Source of the DNA: Alphaproteobacteria bacterium
Lineage (GTDB): Bacteria > Pseudomonadota > Alphaproteobacteria > Rhizobiales > Hyphomicrobiaceae
Reading direction: 5' to 3'
Length of the DNA stretch: 7,612 nt
Assembly (NCBI GenBank): GCA_022600335.1
Contig: JAHZKN010000100.1
Coordinates: 1 to 7,612 of the forward strand
Below, one piece after another: positions 6,988-7,612 of the stretch. The notes beneath the pieces are model-generated. The model was not told where the DNA came from. It did no database searches and was given only the letters and a program-made list of their open reading frames with translations. Position 1 is the stretch's first letter. Every line of letters begins with the position of its first letter. Made by a program: the position numbers and the translations under genes.

Positions 6988-7018
6988 CCCTGGACCAGGG
7001 TCACGGTGGTTTCCGTGA
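6988..7018 (-). terminator. Two adjacent perfect hairpins just after the DUF721 stop
   Basis: TCACGG/CCGTGA (7001-7006 with 7013-7018, six-base loop) abuts CCCTGG/CCAGGG (6988-6993 with 6995-7000, one central base, so the real RNA loop would be larger). The first stem begins six bases after the DUF721 stop at 7025, the usual place for a transcript end or a stabilising 3' structure. No T run follows on the minus strand (next bases CGTCTCACC), so a classical intrinsic terminator is not supported. Rho-assisted ending, RNA processing or a protein-binding palindrome are alternatives. Confidence 0.35.
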
Positions 7019-7024
7019 AAGATG

Positions 7025-7588
7025 TCAGGTCGCTAGCACTCCCGCGTGCATCCGCTCAAGCGCGGCGCGCAGGCGCTCGTCGTCAATTTGCGATAGTGCA
7101 CAATCGCCGCGTTCCAGGCTTGGTGTCGCGCTGCGCGGTGCGGGCTGGTCTACGACACGCCGGGGTTCAGATTGGGGTGTAACGTCTTGCACCGCACCTT
7201 GCACAATTTTCAACGTGGTAATGGCGCGATAGCCGAAGTAGGCATTGATGCGTTCTATAATTTGTGCGCTGGCATACTCGATGTCGAGGGCGTGGGCCCC
7301 GTCCGTGCGAAGCACTAGGGTGGCACCGGTCGGCGCCGCGTTGCTGCCGTCGGACTCGCGCCCTGTAGCGCGCGGCCACTTCAGCCGTTCGGGCGTGCAT
7401 TGGTGTGCCAGAGGGTGTCCAACAACAAGGTCCCAGTCGGCAACCAAAGCTGCGGACGAAAAGCCATGCTTCTGAAACGCCTTTTTGGTCAGTTCAGGAA
7501 CAAAGCGCGCCAGTGGCTTGGCGGAGATGTAGCGTTTGGGCCCGTTGGGAATGGTGCCGCAGGCCCGATCGGACGGGGCCGCGATCAA
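7025..7588 (-). CDS. DUF721 / DciA-family protein
   Basis: A 187-residue protein read from a TTG at 7588. The DUF721 domain spans about 25-132: PLARFVPELTKKAFQKHGF, the strand-helix part with LVADWDLVVGHPLAHQCTPERLKWP, then ATLVLRTDGAHALDIEY and QIIERINAYFGYRAITTLKIVQG. A Pro/Arg-rich linker leads to a C-terminal helix, DDERLRAALERM. The domain defines the DciA family, whose characterised members load the replicative helicase DnaB in bacteria lacking DnaC or DnaI. Whether this protein does so, or binds nucleic acid in another role, is inference from the family. No stop lies upstream in frame before the window edge, so the true start could lie outside; a TGA in another frame overlapping the TTG argues for TTG through coupling. 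Residues 74-88 (Gly/Ser/Ala-rich) look like a loop inserted between strands. Confidence 0.85.
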   Translation of the reverse strand: MIAAPSDRACGTIPNGPKRYISAKPLARFVPELTKKAFQKHGFSSAALVADWDLVVGHPLAHQCTPERLKWPRATGRESDGSNAAPTGATLVLRTDGAHALDIEYASAQIIERINAYFGYRAITTLKIVQGAVQDVTPQSEPRRVVDQPAPRSATPSLERGDCALSQIDDERLRAALERMHAGVLAT

Positions 7589-7612
7589 GCTTGAGCGACG
7601 TGCGCAATCGCC
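7585..7612 (-). CDS. Possible 3' end of an upstream gene, overlapping the DUF721 start
   Basis: In one minus-strand frame the last bases read AIAHVAQA then TGA, and the stop shares two bases with the TTG start of the DUF721 gene (TTGA). Such overlaps are typical of translationally coupled genes. In many alphaproteobacteria, from memory, the gene before DUF721 is mutY, but eight residues cannot identify anything. It may equally be untranslated sequence. Confidence 0.2.

Larger units (their letters stand above)
6709..7024. other. Intergenic region between the DUF721 gene and the dsbA-like pair
   Basis: This 316-base gap has no credible gene: the only sizeable frame (plus strand, 6800-7018, TTG start) resembles nothing known and has no visible ribosome site. 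Its DUF721-proximal end carries two adjacent perfect hairpins. Its other end has a possible promoter and a strong ribosome binding site for the CGHC gene. The likely reading is a transcription boundary: DUF721 ends here and a dsbA-dsbA-smc unit begins. Confidence 0.55.

Noticed and set aside
6800..7018. Plus-strand 72-codon frame in the intergenic gap
   Set aside because: TTG start, no ribosome site, no known motif; its end runs through the hairpin pair.

Overview
The window looks like part of an alphaproteobacterial chromosome. The evidence is an SMC protein with the alphaproteobacterial-type hinge and head motifs, lying in the gene order DUF721 (DciA-like) - DsbA-family oxidoreductase - smc. 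From memory, this order is common in that class. All five supported genes lie on the minus strand, so transcription runs from the right edge to the left edge.

Layout in the direction of transcription: (1) at the right edge, about nine codons that may be the end of an upstream gene, with a stop overlapping the next start; (2) a DUF721/DciA-like gene, 7588-7025; (3) a 316-base gap with two back-to-back perfect hairpins just after the DUF721 stop and a possible promoter nearer the next gene; (4) a secreted DsbA-family protein with a CGHC active site, 6708-6001; (5) ten bases later, a second DsbA-family protein with a CPYC active site and a lipoprotein signal, 5990-5172; (6) smc, 5088-1630, complete with Walker A, hinge, signature and Walker B; (7) a 445-base gap, partly AT-rich, with several short repeats and hairpins but no convincing gene; (8) a TadG-like pilus-assembly protein with a von Willebrand factor A (vWA) domain, 1184-1, cut by the left edge.

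Functionally the window joins chromosome work (a probable helicase-loader-family protein and the SMC condensin ATPase) to envelope thiol redox chemistry (the two DsbA-like proteins). A cell-surface pilus gene follows as a separate unit. The two oxidoreductases look like an old tandem duplication: they share the domain and a second cysteine pair, but differ in active-site dipeptide and in how they are held in the envelope. Three of the five genes appear to start with GTG or TTG. I saw no RNA gene, CRISPR array, insertion sequence or other mobile element, and nothing clearly undescribed. The tandem redox pair and the structured intergenic regions are the parts most worth a second look.
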